Shown here piece after piece: positions 41,289-50,679 of a stretch of 64,000 bases of DNA. The position numbers and the translations under genes are program-made. The DNA lies in the NCBI RefSeq assembly GCF_011038885.2, contig NZ_CP064952.1, forward strand, positions 1,674,001-1,738,000, read 5' to 3'. This DNA comes from Schaalia sp. ZJ405. GTDB taxonomy: Bacteria; Actinomycetota; Actinomycetes; Actinomycetales; Actinomycetaceae. The first letter of the stretch is position 1. Each line of letters opens with the position of its first letter. The notes under the pieces are model-generated. The model saw only the letters and a program-made list of their open reading frames with translations, had not been told where the DNA came from and ran no database searches.

Positions 41289-41916
41289 CGCCGGACGACC
41301 CTCGCAGCGACGTCCCCTCACGGGAGACAAGTGCAACAGACTCAACCGGCGCACCCGCGTGGGAGCGCACCGTAATTGACGCCCGATCGCCGGCAATCCA
41401 CGACACAAGGGGAACATTCACTCGCGAAACGATTGTGACGTCAACAAAGCCATCGATCTGCGAAGAGCCATCACCCGTCACGCGAGCATCGGCGCTGCCC
41501 AGGCCTCCAACTCTCATCCCCGATTCTGTGCCACCCTCTGGTTGGAGCGACGAACTGTCACCCCAATTCATCGCGACATCATTGGGAGGATCACGGCCGA
41601 AGTCACTAAAGATTGCCGACACCTGACGCATCGCTCGTTCCTTCGCAGTGGGATCCGTCGACAAAATTCGCACCGCCTCACGCGCGGCAGAATCACCGGC
41701 GAAAATCACCCCCTGAACATCTGAAAGAACAAGGATTCCCCAGAGCACGGGAAGAACACCCACCAGGAAAATTCCAATGAATTCAACAGCCGCGCTCCCC
41801 TCTTCCCCTCGTTCCTTTCCCCGCGTCCAATGACGAATTCTCCGCGGTGATTTTCGAGGCCGAGGAAGCGGACCACACCCACACACCCAACTACGGGGTC
41901 TCCACATGCCCCACAT
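41281..41916 (-). CDS. TadE-family pseudopilin-like protein
   Basis: About 211 residues. I start at ATG 41916, which has AGGAGG six bases upstream. After a basic N-terminus, EEGSAAVEFIGIFLVGVLPV and LWGILVLSD form a TadE prepilin-type segment with the expected E near its start (GSAAVEF). The rest is an extracellular domain. It overlaps the upstream TadE gene and the downstream TadG-like gene. TadE/F-type minor pilins prime Flp pilus assembly. Confidence 0.78.
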   Translation of the reverse strand: MWGMWRPRSWVCGCGPLPRPRKSPRRIRHWTRGKERGEEGSAAVEFIGIFLVGVLPVLWGILVLSDVQGVIFAGDSAAREAVRILSTDPTAKERAMRQVSAIFSDFGRDPPNDVAMNWGDSSSLQPEGGTESGMRVGGLGSADARVTGDGSSQIDGFVDVTIVSRVNVPLVSWIAGDRASITVRSHAGAPVESVALVSREGTSLRGSSGGD

Positions 41917-42334
41917 GGAGGTCCTCCTCAATCATTGCGCTGCCGGTTGCCGACAGGCTTCGCGGTCCCCACGGTCCGATAATCGGGAGTGTTGTTGTCA
42001 CCGTGATCCGGAGTATGCGAACACCGTTATCCCGGGTGATCTGTGCTGAGATCACATGGTCTCTTCCACGGCCAATCAGTGAATCAACAACTTCACCTGC
42101 TGCCTGGCGAGCAGCTGACACGTCCTCGTCCTCGACACCCCCATGAATTGCTCCGCGCCTGGCTCCCTCTGCCGCCGCGTAGGAGGCAAGGTTCCTCACA
42201 TGAAGTGCGTATCCAATCTGAAGGACCGCGCACACGAGAGCAAGAACAAGGAATTGCACGAGGACGAATTCGACAACCTGCGAGCCGCGCTCACCCGTAT
42301 GCTCCGTTTGCCGACACGGCGCCCCTGCCCCGGT
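41891..42334 (-). CDS. TadE-family pseudopilin-like protein
   Basis: About 147 residues from a GTG at 42334, five bases after the previous stop; a longer frame from 42400 would overlap it. GERGSQVVEFVLVQFLVLAL is a typical TadE start (prepilin-like GSQVVEF and a membrane helix). The soluble part contains AAAEGARRGAI and an acidic stretch. It overlaps the next TadE gene by 26 bases. Confidence 0.75.
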   Translation of the reverse strand, partial: TGAGAPCRQTEHTGERGSQVVEFVLVQFLVLALVCAVLQIGYALHVRNLASYAAAEGARRGAIHGGVEDEDVSAARQAAGEVVDSLIGRGRDHVISAQITRDNGVRILRITVTTTLPIIGPWGPRSLSATGSAMIEEDLHVGHVETP

Positions 42335-42338
42335 CACA

Positions 42339-42566
42339 CTAGATTCCGGCAATGGAATCAAGCGCCTGGTTAAAGAGCGCGACGAGGCGGTCAGAGGCAA
42401 TACCCCAGATCAACATGACGAGGGCTGCCGTCATTAAGGTGATGAGCACCCAGCCGGGAACATCACCGCGCTCCCGCTCACCGCAGGGCAGATGACAACA
42501 GCTTCGGCTCACACAACGACAACGCATCGTGGCTAGCTGCCGGAACACATGGATCATGGATTTCAT
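42339..42566 (-). CDS. Flp-pilin-like small membrane protein
   Basis: A 75-residue protein behind AAAGGAG. A Cys/Arg-rich N-terminus of about 33 residues is followed by ERGDVPGWVLITLMTAALVM (helix) and a short C-terminal part (SDRLVALFNQALDSIAGI). The form and place between TadC and TadE suggest the major Flp-type pilin; G34-D or G32 near ERGD may be the prepilin cleavage site. Identification is by context rather than a clear Flp signature. Confidence 0.6.
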   Translation of the reverse strand: MKSMIHVFRQLATMRCRCVSRSCCHLPCGERERGDVPGWVLITLMTAALVMLIWGIASDRLVALFNQALDSIAGI

Positions 42567-42643
42567 GAAGACTCCTTTGTCTGGATATGTCTGGATATGA
42601 ATGAATATGCAAGGAAAGAAGAAGACTCTGACAAGTCACCGTT

Positions 42644-43618
42644 TTACGGAACAACCTCCAGGGCGAAGAGTCCCGGGTAGAGGGCGAAACATACCGTCAC
42701 CGGAAGGATGAGAAAGACCACCGGAAACAGCATCAGGATCTCTTTCTTCCCACCGCTCTCCATGAGGCGTTCACGTGACGCCGTCCGTAAATCAAGCGCC
42801 TGAGCATGAAGAATGTGCGCTAACGGGGCTCCGCGTTCCAACGCAGACACCAACGTCAGACACAGGCGCTCAAGGGCAGGTGAATCATTGCGTTGAACTG
42901 CGTACTCCAATGCCCGAGCATTCCCTGATCCCGACCGAATATCAACAACGATCCGATGGAATTCATCCGAAAGCGCCGATCGTGAAATTCTGGCAACCCG
43001 CTCAATCGCAGCAGGAATTGACTCTCCCGCTCCGACAGCCAGAGCCAGCAGCTCCGAAGCATCGGGAACCTCTTCATCGATGAGTCGTTGCCGCCGCTTC
43101 GCCCGCCACGTCAGCTGTTGGTCCCAGGCAACCGCTCCACACACGCTCCCAAGAAACGCCACAACCGCAAGCCCCGCAATACCGATCGTTCCTCGATGGA
43201 TGCACGCCGGAGCACACACCGCGATCCCCACGATCAGACCACCAACGGCTAAGAGAAGCTGATGGAATCGGAATGCTCCGACATCTGCGTCGCGCCCAAG
43301 CAATCTGAAACGTCGCACCACGGATGACTGCGTCGACCCAACAATCTCCCACACGGGAGCACACAGGGTGAGGAGGTTCGCAGCCGTCCTCGTCCTCGCA
43401 AATGATGCCAACCCCCGCGATGTTGCCTCGCGAAAAGAGCCAACGGGAACGCCACGTGCACAAACACCACCATCGCTTGGTTGGCCCTGGGACACGCGCA
43501 AAGCCAAGAGTCGTGATCGACGGGTGAGCACACGCCAGAGGAGGAACACTCCCCAGGCGCAGGCAACAGCATCAACGACGCAGCACACTTCAGCAGAAAT
43601 AATCGGGATGTTCGTCAT
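42644..43618 (-). CDS. tadC: Tad secretion system inner-membrane protein TadC
   Basis: A 324-residue protein from ATG 43618, overlapping the TadB stop. It has the T2SSF domain: LIDEEVPDASELLALAVGAG, ESIPAAIERVARISRSALSD and a C-terminal pair of helices (KKEILMLFPVVFLILPVTVC). The frame extends further upstream but that part lies inside tadB. With TadB it forms the membrane platform for pilus assembly. Confidence 0.88.
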   Translation of the reverse strand: MTNIPIISAEVCCVVDAVACAWGVFLLWRVLTRRSRLLALRVSQGQPSDGGVCARGVPVGSFREATSRGLASFARTRTAANLLTLCAPVWEIVGSTQSSVVRRFRLLGRDADVGAFRFHQLLLAVGGLIVGIAVCAPACIHRGTIGIAGLAVVAFLGSVCGAVAWDQQLTWRAKRRQRLIDEEVPDASELLALAVGAGESIPAAIERVARISRSALSDEFHRIVVDIRSGSGNARALEYAVQRNDSPALERLCLTLVSALERGAPLAHILHAQALDLRTASRERLMESGGKKEILMLFPVVFLILPVTVCFALYPGLFALEVVP

Positions 43619-44475
43619 CGCATTGTCCGTCGCTCTGCATCCATGCGACCAACGAAACGCATCAGCCAGAAAGCGATGACGCAGGCAATCAGTCCTCCCA
43701 GAAGCACGCCAGCTCCGCGAGAAGAATTCCACGCTGCGCCCGCCCCCGGATACCTGGCCGTCAATAAAAGAATCACCCACGGAGCGGCAACACCTAGACG
43801 CGCTGAGTTCACCGTCCATGACTGACGTGCCCGAAGTTCCCCTCGGATTCGCGCATCCTCCCTGAGTAACACCGATTGGGCGCGCAACAGCGACACAAGA
43901 TCTGCGCCGCCGAGCTGACAGGCGATCCGAAGCGTTTCGACAATCCGATCGGCAACCGGATGAGCCAGGCACCCCTTGAGGACATCCATCGCATCGTGAA
44001 GACGGCCATGCACCGCATATTCCGAACGAAAATGAGCGAATGCTGGACGGAATTCTTCGGGACCAGAATCAGCAATATCCCCGAGAATATCCGCAATGGG
44101 AATTCCCGCTCGCACCCCGGCGATAATTCCATCGACAACGTCAGGCCACAGGCGATAAGCATTGAGTTGGATGCGTCGTGCCCGCGATGACACAGCAACA
44201 AAGGGAAGCGGCAACACTGCCACCGTCAGAATGCCTCCGATCGTCCACGATGATGACCACATCCACGCTGCTGCGCCAACGACCACAGCCACTGCGATGC
44301 TCGCCACCACAAATGCTCGTAACGACCACCGTTTCCACCCCGCAATGACGAGTCGATCACGCCACTGGTCAACCCAGCGCCAAGATCCCCATGACACGGT
44401 CGGGGTCCCCACCCACGTCGACACGATGAGGACGATCCCTACACCGCATAGTGCTCCCGTGATCACTCCGATCAT
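43615..44475 (-). CDS. tadB: Tad secretion system inner-membrane protein TadB
   Basis: A 286-residue protein behind GGAAGGAG. It has two N-terminal membrane helices, a T2SSF cytoplasmic domain (RLWPDVVDGIIAGVRAGIPI, ADILGDIADSGPEEFRPAF) and two C-terminal helices. It lies between tadA and tadC and overlaps tadC by four bases. Confidence 0.88.
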   Translation of the reverse strand: MIGVITGALCGVGIVLIVSTWVGTPTVSWGSWRWVDQWRDRLVIAGWKRWSLRAFVVASIAVAVVVGAAAWMWSSSWTIGGILTVAVLPLPFVAVSSRARRIQLNAYRLWPDVVDGIIAGVRAGIPIADILGDIADSGPEEFRPAFAHFRSEYAVHGRLHDAMDVLKGCLAHPVADRIVETLRIACQLGGADLVSLLRAQSVLLREDARIRGELRARQSWTVNSARLGVAAPWVILLLTARYPGAGAAWNSSRGAGVLLGGLIACVIAFWLMRFVGRMDAERRTMR

Positions 44476-44509
44476 CGGTTTTCTCCTTCCATGCGCTCAC
44501 TTTCACGGC

Positions 44510-45775
44510 TCATGGCACGGGCCTTCCCATTGGGTCCGCATATGCCCGACAACGTTGTGATTCGTCATGCCCTTGCGGATCCGGGAGCACCTCATCGAGC
44601 GGGATCCCCACGGCGGCAAAACGCTCGGCACAGTCGAGGGACCCCTGTCCTCTGACAAAGTCTTCGCCGTTCCACGCCCACAGTTGCTCTGTTGCAAAGC
44701 CGTGACCAGTGTTTTTTCTTCCCACCGAGACGATCTGCGTGATTCGGCGCTCTCCGTGCGGGTCGCGGTCAACATGACAGACAAGATCGACGCTGTCGGC
44801 AACCGTTGGAACAACGAAGTCCCTCGTGACGTTCTCGCCGGCAAGTAGCGACAGCAGCGCGATCTTTTCACAGGCCTGCCGGGCGGAATTCGCGTGGATC
44901 GTTGCCAGCCCCGGAATCCCCGCATTGAGCGCAAGAAGGAGATCAAGAGCTTCAGGTCCGCGGACTTCACCGACAATCAGGCATTCGGGACGCATCCTGA
45001 GGGTTTCGCGAACGAGATCACGAAGAGAAATCTCCCCTTTGCCTTCCAGGTTTCCCGGACGGGTCTGAAGCGCAACGCAATCCCAGTTCGTCAGCCCCAG
45101 CTCGAAGACCTCTTCACAGGAAATCACCCGACGGACCCGTGGAATCTCCCCCGCGAGTGCCCGAAGCACCGTGGTTTTTCCTGCCTGAGTGGCCCCCGAG
45201 ACAACGATCGACAGGCCGGCAACCACGGATGCGTGGAGGAACTCAGCCATCGGAGGCGAACACATCCCTGCTGATTGAAGGTCCTGGAGTGTGCGCGTGG
45301 CGTGCAAATGTTTGCGGATATTCACCACCCATGACGTCCCCGTGACCGGTGGAATCACCACATGAAGGCGCTCACCCGAGGCGAGCATTGCGTCAACAAA
45401 GGGCTGCGAGAGATCAACGCGTCGCCCCGAGTGGTGCAGCATCCGTTCGACAAGGAGACGAACGTTACTTTCCGACAGAATCAGGGACGTCAGCTCAGGT
45501 TTTCCCCCGCGTGCCACAAACACGCGTGTCCCTGAATTGATCCATATTTCTTCAACATCGGGGTCGTCAATGAGTCCCTGGATCGGTCCTAGTCCCGTGA
45601 TCTGCGTGAGGATTGCATCGACGTGCTGCTGACGTTGAAGGCGATCAACGGGACCGGAAAACGCGTCGACGGCTTCTTCAACAATCAACCGCATCTGTTC
45701 AGTGCGCGTCACCGCTTCGATGTCGCGCGACGCCAAGGCATGACGGATCCACTCAATGTGACGTTCGTAGCCCAT
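44510..45775 (-). CDS. tadA: Tad pilus assembly ATPase TadA (CpaF-like)
   Basis: A 421-residue protein behind AAGGAG. The N-terminal helical domain is followed by the hexameric secretion ATPase core: IWINSGTRVFVARGG, Walker A GATQAGKTT (194-202), Asp box around 219-222 (SCEE), Walker B CLIVGEVRGPEALDLLLALN and the His box ATIHANS. It powers Flp pilus assembly. It is the first gene of the leftward operon; no tadZ or tadV gene is in this cluster. Confidence 0.92.
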   Translation of the reverse strand: MGYERHIEWIRHALASRDIEAVTRTEQMRLIVEEAVDAFSGPVDRLQRQQHVDAILTQITGLGPIQGLIDDPDVEEIWINSGTRVFVARGGKPELTSLILSESNVRLLVERMLHHSGRRVDLSQPFVDAMLASGERLHVVIPPVTGTSWVVNIRKHLHATRTLQDLQSAGMCSPPMAEFLHASVVAGLSIVVSGATQAGKTTVLRALAGEIPRVRRVISCEEVFELGLTNWDCVALQTRPGNLEGKGEISLRDLVRETLRMRPECLIVGEVRGPEALDLLLALNAGIPGLATIHANSARQACEKIALLSLLAGENVTRDFVVPTVADSVDLVCHVDRDPHGERRITQIVSVGRKNTGHGFATEQLWAWNGEDFVRGQGSLDCAERFAAVGIPLDEVLPDPQGHDESQRCRAYADPMGRPVP

Positions 45776-45868
45776 AGCATCTCCTTGCGTCGGCGTGATC
45801 CGTTGACTGTGAATTCGAGTACGACGCTAACAACGGAGGGTCTTGTGGGCTATCCCCAACCTGCGACC

Positions 45869-45900
45869 TGTGGATAAAAATCGGAGCAACCTGTGGATGC
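45869..45900. promoter_or_regulatory. DnaA-box-like sites between tadA and the kinase-like gene
   Basis: TGTGGATAA (45869-45877) is a perfect complement of the DnaA box TTATCCACA; TGTGGATGC follows at 45892-45900. They lie in the 143-base divergent promoter region. With a single perfect box, chance cannot be ruled out. Confidence 0.35.
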
Positions 45901-45918
45901 TCGTTGTACGGTGATGTA

Positions 45919-47031
45919 ATGACCAAGTCACCTCTCGAATTGGCGGCGCTCGCGACCGCTGCCGTCCCAGGTATGCAGGTCGAGCGCCTGTGCAGCCCCC
46001 AGTATGACGACGAGGTGATGTCTGTTACCGGAATCGTTGATTCTTCAGGGAACCGTTGGGTGGTGTCGTGCCCTCATGATGCGATTGGTGGCCTCGACCT
46101 CGCCGCTCAGTCGGGGCTCCTCGAACGCCTCGCCAAGGCCTATGACGTTAAACGTATTCCTTTTGATGTTCCACGGATCCACGGGATGACAACCACTCAT
46201 GCGGGCGATCGCATCATGGTTCATCAAAATCTTGGGGGCCGAGCGTTGACGGACGCAGATTTCTCAGATCCGCACATTCTTCCCGCTTCCCTGGGTAGAG
46301 CACTGGCTGCTCTGCATAATCTGCCGCCGAAGGTGTACACCGGCATCGATCTTCCGGCGTATTCGGCAATTGAGTGTCGGGACCGACTGATCGCCCTCGT
46401 TGACGAAGCTGCCGAGCAGGTGCTCATTCCCGCGAACCTGTGGAATCGGTGGGAAGCAGCTTTCGATGATGTGGCGCTGTGGCGTTTCCCCGCCGCCCCC
46501 ATTCACGGTGATTTGCAGCAGACCAATCTCGAAGTTGATCATGGTTCCGTTTTGGGGATGGGCGGGTTTGGTTCCGCGCACGTTGGTGATCCCGCCGTTG
46601 ACATCGCGTGGATTCTCGCCCAGGCAAGCGATGAGTTCTTAGATCGTTTCGTTGAAGCTTATTCGCGTGACCGCTCGTTCGTTGACCTGCATCTGATCAC
46701 TCGCGCGCAGTTGCTGTCCGAACTCGCGATTGTTCGCTGGCTGGTTCACGGTATTCACGCCCAAGACAGGTCGATCATCGCGCAGGCGCAGGAGATGCTG
46801 TCGGATTTGTCGATGGATCTGGGAGATGACCAGTTGGTGCGCCGCCCCTCCCCCATGATGTCACCATCTGCCCAGGACTCCTCGGCCTCGTCCCCGGAGG
46901 AACAGGGGCAGGACCCGTCGGAACTGGACAGATTCGATGACACGCCGAATCCGCAGGCTCAGGATGGAGCCGATGAGGAAATTCCCACCGAGCCCCTTTC
47001 ACTCGACATGCGCAGCGATCTTCATGATTAA
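45919..47031 (+). CDS. aminoglycoside-phosphotransferase-like protein, probable pseudokinase
   Basis: A 370-residue protein from ATG 45919. The APH fold is visible: an N-lobe with VTGIVDSSGNRWVVSCPHDA, the catalytic loop HGDLQQTNLEVD (about 200) and DPAVDIAW. Where the family has a metal-binding Asp (the DFG-like position), the sequence reads VLGMGGFGS, so that Asp is Gly and normal kinase activity is doubtful. The last 80 residues are an acidic disordered tail. It is convergent with adnB. Proteins of this type are near adnAB in other actinobacteria. Substrate unknown; no antibiotic resistance can be claimed. Confidence 0.82.
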   Translation: MTKSPLELAALATAAVPGMQVERLCSPQYDDEVMSVTGIVDSSGNRWVVSCPHDAIGGLDLAAQSGLLERLAKAYDVKRIPFDVPRIHGMTTTHAGDRIMVHQNLGGRALTDADFSDPHILPASLGRALAALHNLPPKVYTGIDLPAYSAIECRDRLIALVDEAAEQVLIPANLWNRWEAAFDDVALWRFPAAPIHGDLQQTNLEVDHGSVLGMGGFGSAHVGDPAVDIAWILAQASDEFLDRFVEAYSRDRSFVDLHLITRAQLLSELAIVRWLVHGIHAQDRSIIAQAQEMLSDLSMDLGDDQLVRRPSPMMSPSAQDSSASSPEEQGQDPSELDRFDDTPNPQAQDGADEEIPTEPLSLDMRSDLHD

Positions 47032-47034
47032 TTA

Positions 47035-47045
47035 ACGAGGACGAG
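47035..47045 (+). repeat. ACGAGGACGAG repeat copy
   Basis: An exact copy four bases after the stop of the kinase-like gene, in the 153-base gap (47032-47184) before the convergent adnB. The gap otherwise holds a short AAGGGTTTCCCTT palindrome (47077-47089) and no clear terminator. Confidence 0.7.
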
Positions 47046-47184
47046 CGCGCAGCTCTTGCGGCCAAGGGTTTCCCTTGCGCACGCCTGCGCGACGCGTAAC
47101 TGGACTCGCGCACGAAATACACACGGAATAGACACGGGCGTCCCGGCAACAATATGTGCTGTTGGCGGCACGGCTGCCTCGACC

Positions 47185-50100
47185 TCAGGGAGATTCATGA
47201 GTGTTCCTGCCCTCAAATGCAGCCGTGACAAGCTGAGAAAGATCCTCGTCGGGGCTGATTCCCGCTCGCTTTTCCACGTCACTCAAGGAAAAACAGCTCT
47301 TTGACGAGAGGAAAACCACCTCGGCCTCGACAGTTGATTCCTCAATGCCCATCCGGTCGGCCCAGGCCTTGCGGTACAGGCGTAACTGCGTCACGTAGTA
47401 GCGCAGGACGGAAGCTGATGAGTGCTCCCCGATGGGTCGCCCGGATTTCCAGTCAACAACTCGGAAACGACCGTCTTTCTCGCGGAACACGGCGTCAATT
47501 CGACCGCGCACCGAAATCCCGCCGATGTTCACGCTGAAAGGTTCTTCGATCCCCACGCAGTCACGCTGAGTGAACGCTAGTTCGCGGAAATGGTCCTTGA
47601 GTATGTCGAGGCGGCAACGCTGATCGTCGTCGAGGCTGTCTTCCGATTCGATGGGTTCCTCACTCGGCTCCCCTGCTCCCCTGTGCAGTTGACGTTCAAT
47701 CCACGCGTGGAGAATTGTTCCCAACTCCGAATACTCCGATGGTTTCGTTGGAATTGGACGGCGAATCTCACGTGCGAAAGCCTCCGGGTCTTCCAAGAGA
47801 GACGACACCGAGGTTGCTGGCAGCGCATCCTGTTCGATCACGAGGACGCGGCGTTCCTGACGAAGCCTCTCCTCTTCAAGCAGCGCTGTGACGTCACGAA
47901 CAGCCGGGTCATCTCCCATGTCACGCAGCAGAGTGAAAACATCGGCATCCGTGCGCATCTCGCGGATTTCTGCCCCAACTCGCTCAGCCGTCTCAACGAT
48001 GCGTTGCCTCGACGGTCCCGGATTCACCGGGAAATTCTCCGATGCTTCTCGCACACGCAGATCCGCAACCGTCTCAGGATCAGGCTCAGAAGCAATTGCC
48101 TCGTTGAGGGTGCAACGGTCTTCCGTGAGCCTGTCACGCGTTGTCGGCGCAACCACGAGCACCGCTCGAAGAGTGTCCGTCAGGAGAGCTTCCGCTTCCT
48201 CTGCTGCCCCCTCAATGGAGTGTTCTTCGATATTCTCGCCTTTCGCGTTCGCTGCGCGAGCGTGCGTCAGGGCAACGGTTGCGTGGTCGACCACCTGAGC
48301 AAGAGGGGATACAGCAAGTTCACCGTCACCAGCATCCAATGCCGTGTCGATCGTCGAGGCAAGAGAATTGCGCGCGTTCATCAAATAGCGAGAGGGGCCG
48401 CAAACGCGGGCTCCCGTTCCCACCCACGAACCAACAAGAAGTTCGGCGTGCTTGGCTCGCGTCAGGGCGACGTAAGCGAGACGCCGTTCTTCACGCTCAT
48501 GATGCTGCGCCAGCCTGAGGCCATAGTCGGCGTCAAGCCAGTTCTTGAACTCGGTCGACGGTTTCTTCTCACCGGAATACACGGGGAAGAAATCCGGCAG
48601 GTCGTCGTAGTCGCGCCGGATCGGATGAGGGAGCTCGCCAGGAAGACCTGTGACCCAACCGGGTCGAGAGGACAGCTCCTCATTCCAGGAAACGACCTTC
48701 GTTCGATAATTCGGGAACGTGGATTCGCTGAGCATCGCAACGACAACGGCATCCCATTCAAGTCCTTTCGACGCGTGAATCGTCATGATCTGCACTGCGT
48801 GGGGATCGGGTTCTTCAATGGGGAAATCCAAACCGCGTTCTTCCTGCTCTGCCATGTCCAACCATGTGAGGAAAGCCGAAAGCGTTGCCTGCGGCATCGT
48901 TGCGTGGAATTGGACGGCAACATCGACGAAGGCATCCAACGCGGCACTTCCACCGGTAGACAGTGGGTCGGCAATTGCGTCATCGCGGATCCCCATGATC
49001 GACATGGCCCGTTCCACCTGGTCCACCAGTGAACGCCCCACACCGTGACGCACCGAACGAAGACGTGAACCAAGGAGTCGGATTCGTTCGCGTCCTTCGG
49101 CACTGAGACGAAGCTGTGAATGCCGTGATGTCCATTCCGGATGGGGAGGCTCATCCACCGCGTCGATGAGGATGCTGTCGTGCCGATCGCGTCCCTGCGA
49201 TTGAGCGAGTTCTCGAGACCACGCTCCCAGCGCGGCGTAGTCCGCGACCCCTAGGTCAAGGTTAGCCAGAAGCCGAGCGAGCCACGGTGAGTCCGTGGGG
49301 TCGTTTGCCAGGATCAGCGCGGCACGCAAATCAGAAACAACAGGCTGCTGAAGGAGCCCACCAAGCCCAACCACCTGAGTGGGGATTCCCTTGTCCCGCA
49401 GCGCTCTGTCGATCGGGGCAAAATCTTGACGCCGCCGACACAGGACCGCCACGGAAGGATATTTCCCTCCAACCGGTCTGCGCTGAGCATGAACGAAATC
49501 GACAATACGGTCCAGTTGCTCATCCATTGTCACCGGATAGGCAATGTCCACAGTTCCCGGGGAGGCACTAGAACGCGCCACAAGGACGGGTGAATCCGCA
49601 ACGCTCCCTTCAGATCTCAGAGGTGAAGCAACAGCGTTGGCGGCCACAAGAATTTTCCTGTCGTTACGCCATGCTTTTGACAGCGGCAATACATGCGCGC
49701 CGGTGTCGGCGCCGTCAGATCGAAAACAGCTGAGGAACTTTTCCAACGACGATGCCGACGCTCCGCGCCACCCGTAGATCGCTTGGTTCGGATCACCGAC
49801 GGCTGTGACCGGATGATCCCGGAACACCGTGGAGAGCAGTTCCATCTGAATAACAGAGGTGTCTTGAAATTCGTCGAGGAGAACGACGCGGTGTTCTCGC
49901 CGCAACTGTTCACACACGCTCGCAGATTCGCTGACGATGCGATGTGCAAGCGTCAGTTGATCTGAAAAGTCAAGGACCCCCATATCTCGCTTACGCTCAT
50001 GAAACACGCGGATCGGATCGAGCAGAGCCAGCCGGACCGCATTGGTTTCCTGTGCCCCGCGCGCAGCAGCGTTACCTGTGCCCGCCTGGGAGAGCTCCTG

Positions 50101-50670
50101 GGAGAGCTCGTCAAGCATCAGATGCGTCTCGTCGAGATTGAGCCCGTGGTCAGCCATCTGCCCTGCAAGACTCAACGCCGCATCAACTGCCGACCCAATC
50201 GACAAAGATTCGCTCAGCGGCTCAGGCCAGTTCTCCATAATGTCCGTCATGATCTGAACGGACTCAGCCTGTGATAACAGCCGGAAATCCGGATCAACAC
50301 CAATAGCGAGGCCGTGTTCGGCAACGATCCGCTGAGCAAAAGAGTTGTAGGTGAGGGACACGGGTTCGTCCTCGTCCCCTACATCCGTCCCGAACTCGTC
50401 GGCGAGCACTCGTAGGCGCCCTCGTAACCGATCCCCTAACTCCCCCGCGGCTTTGCGCGTGAATGTAAGTCCGAGGACCGAGGACGGAGTGATGTCGTGG
50501 TGATTAGCCACCACCCACAGAACACGCATCGACATTGTTTCAGTTTTCCCTGAACCCGCACCTGCGACCACAAGCAGTGGCTCAAGTGGAGCCTCGATGA
50601 TCTTCACCTGTTCGGGAGTAGGAACAACCCTGGGATCAACAATTTTCTGTATCTGTGCCGCACTAATCAT
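47185..50670 (-). CDS. adnB: AdnB-like helicase-nuclease subunit
   Basis: A 1161-residue protein. It has an intact UvrD/Rep motor: Walker A AGAGSGKTET (about 37), DEFQDTS (motif II), VGDPNQAIYGWRGAS (III), IHASKGLEWDAVVV (V) and YVALTRAKHAELL (VI). The C-terminal RecB-type nuclease shows GRIDAVFREKDGRFRVVDWK with the DxK metal site. AdnAB unwinds and resects double-strand ends in actinobacteria, replacing RecBCD/AddAB. Start nine bases after adnA. Confidence 0.92.
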   Translation of the reverse strand: MISAAQIQKIVDPRVVPTPEQVKIIEAPLEPLLVVAGAGSGKTETMSMRVLWVVANHHDITPSSVLGLTFTRKAAGELGDRLRGRLRVLADEFGTDVGDEDEPVSLTYNSFAQRIVAEHGLAIGVDPDFRLLSQAESVQIMTDIMENWPEPLSESLSIGSAVDAALSLAGQMADHGLNLDETHLMLDELSQELSQAGTGNAAARGAQETNAVRLALLDPIRVFHERKRDMGVLDFSDQLTLAHRIVSESASVCEQLRREHRVVLLDEFQDTSVIQMELLSTVFRDHPVTAVGDPNQAIYGWRGASASSLEKFLSCFRSDGADTGAHVLPLSKAWRNDRKILVAANAVASPLRSEGSVADSPVLVARSSASPGTVDIAYPVTMDEQLDRIVDFVHAQRRPVGGKYPSVAVLCRRRQDFAPIDRALRDKGIPTQVVGLGGLLQQPVVSDLRAALILANDPTDSPWLARLLANLDLGVADYAALGAWSRELAQSQGRDRHDSILIDAVDEPPHPEWTSRHSQLRLSAEGRERIRLLGSRLRSVRHGVGRSLVDQVERAMSIMGIRDDAIADPLSTGGSAALDAFVDVAVQFHATMPQATLSAFLTWLDMAEQEERGLDFPIEEPDPHAVQIMTIHASKGLEWDAVVVAMLSESTFPNYRTKVVSWNEELSSRPGWVTGLPGELPHPIRRDYDDLPDFFPVYSGEKKPSTEFKNWLDADYGLRLAQHHEREERRLAYVALTRAKHAELLVGSWVGTGARVCGPSRYLMNARNSLASTIDTALDAGDGELAVSPLAQVVDHATVALTHARAANAKGENIEEHSIEGAAEEAEALLTDTLRAVLVVAPTTRDRLTEDRCTLNEAIASEPDPETVADLRVREASENFPVNPGPSRQRIVETAERVGAEIREMRTDADVFTLLRDMGDDPAVRDVTALLEEERLRQERRVLVIEQDALPATSVSSLLEDPEAFAREIRRPIPTKPSEYSELGTILHAWIERQLHRGAGEPSEEPIESEDSLDDDQRCRLDILKDHFRELAFTQRDCVGIEEPFSVNIGGISVRGRIDAVFREKDGRFRVVDWKSGRPIGEHSSASVLRYYVTQLRLYRKAWADRMGIEESTVEAEVVFLSSKSCFSLSDVEKRAGISPDEDLSQLVTAAFEGRNTHESP

Positions 50671-50679
50671 GTAGACCCC

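Noticed and set aside
47590..49032. Rightward open frame of about 480 codons inside adnB
   Set aside because: Antisense shadow of a well-identified helicase gene, Arg/Cys-rich product without homology I recognise.
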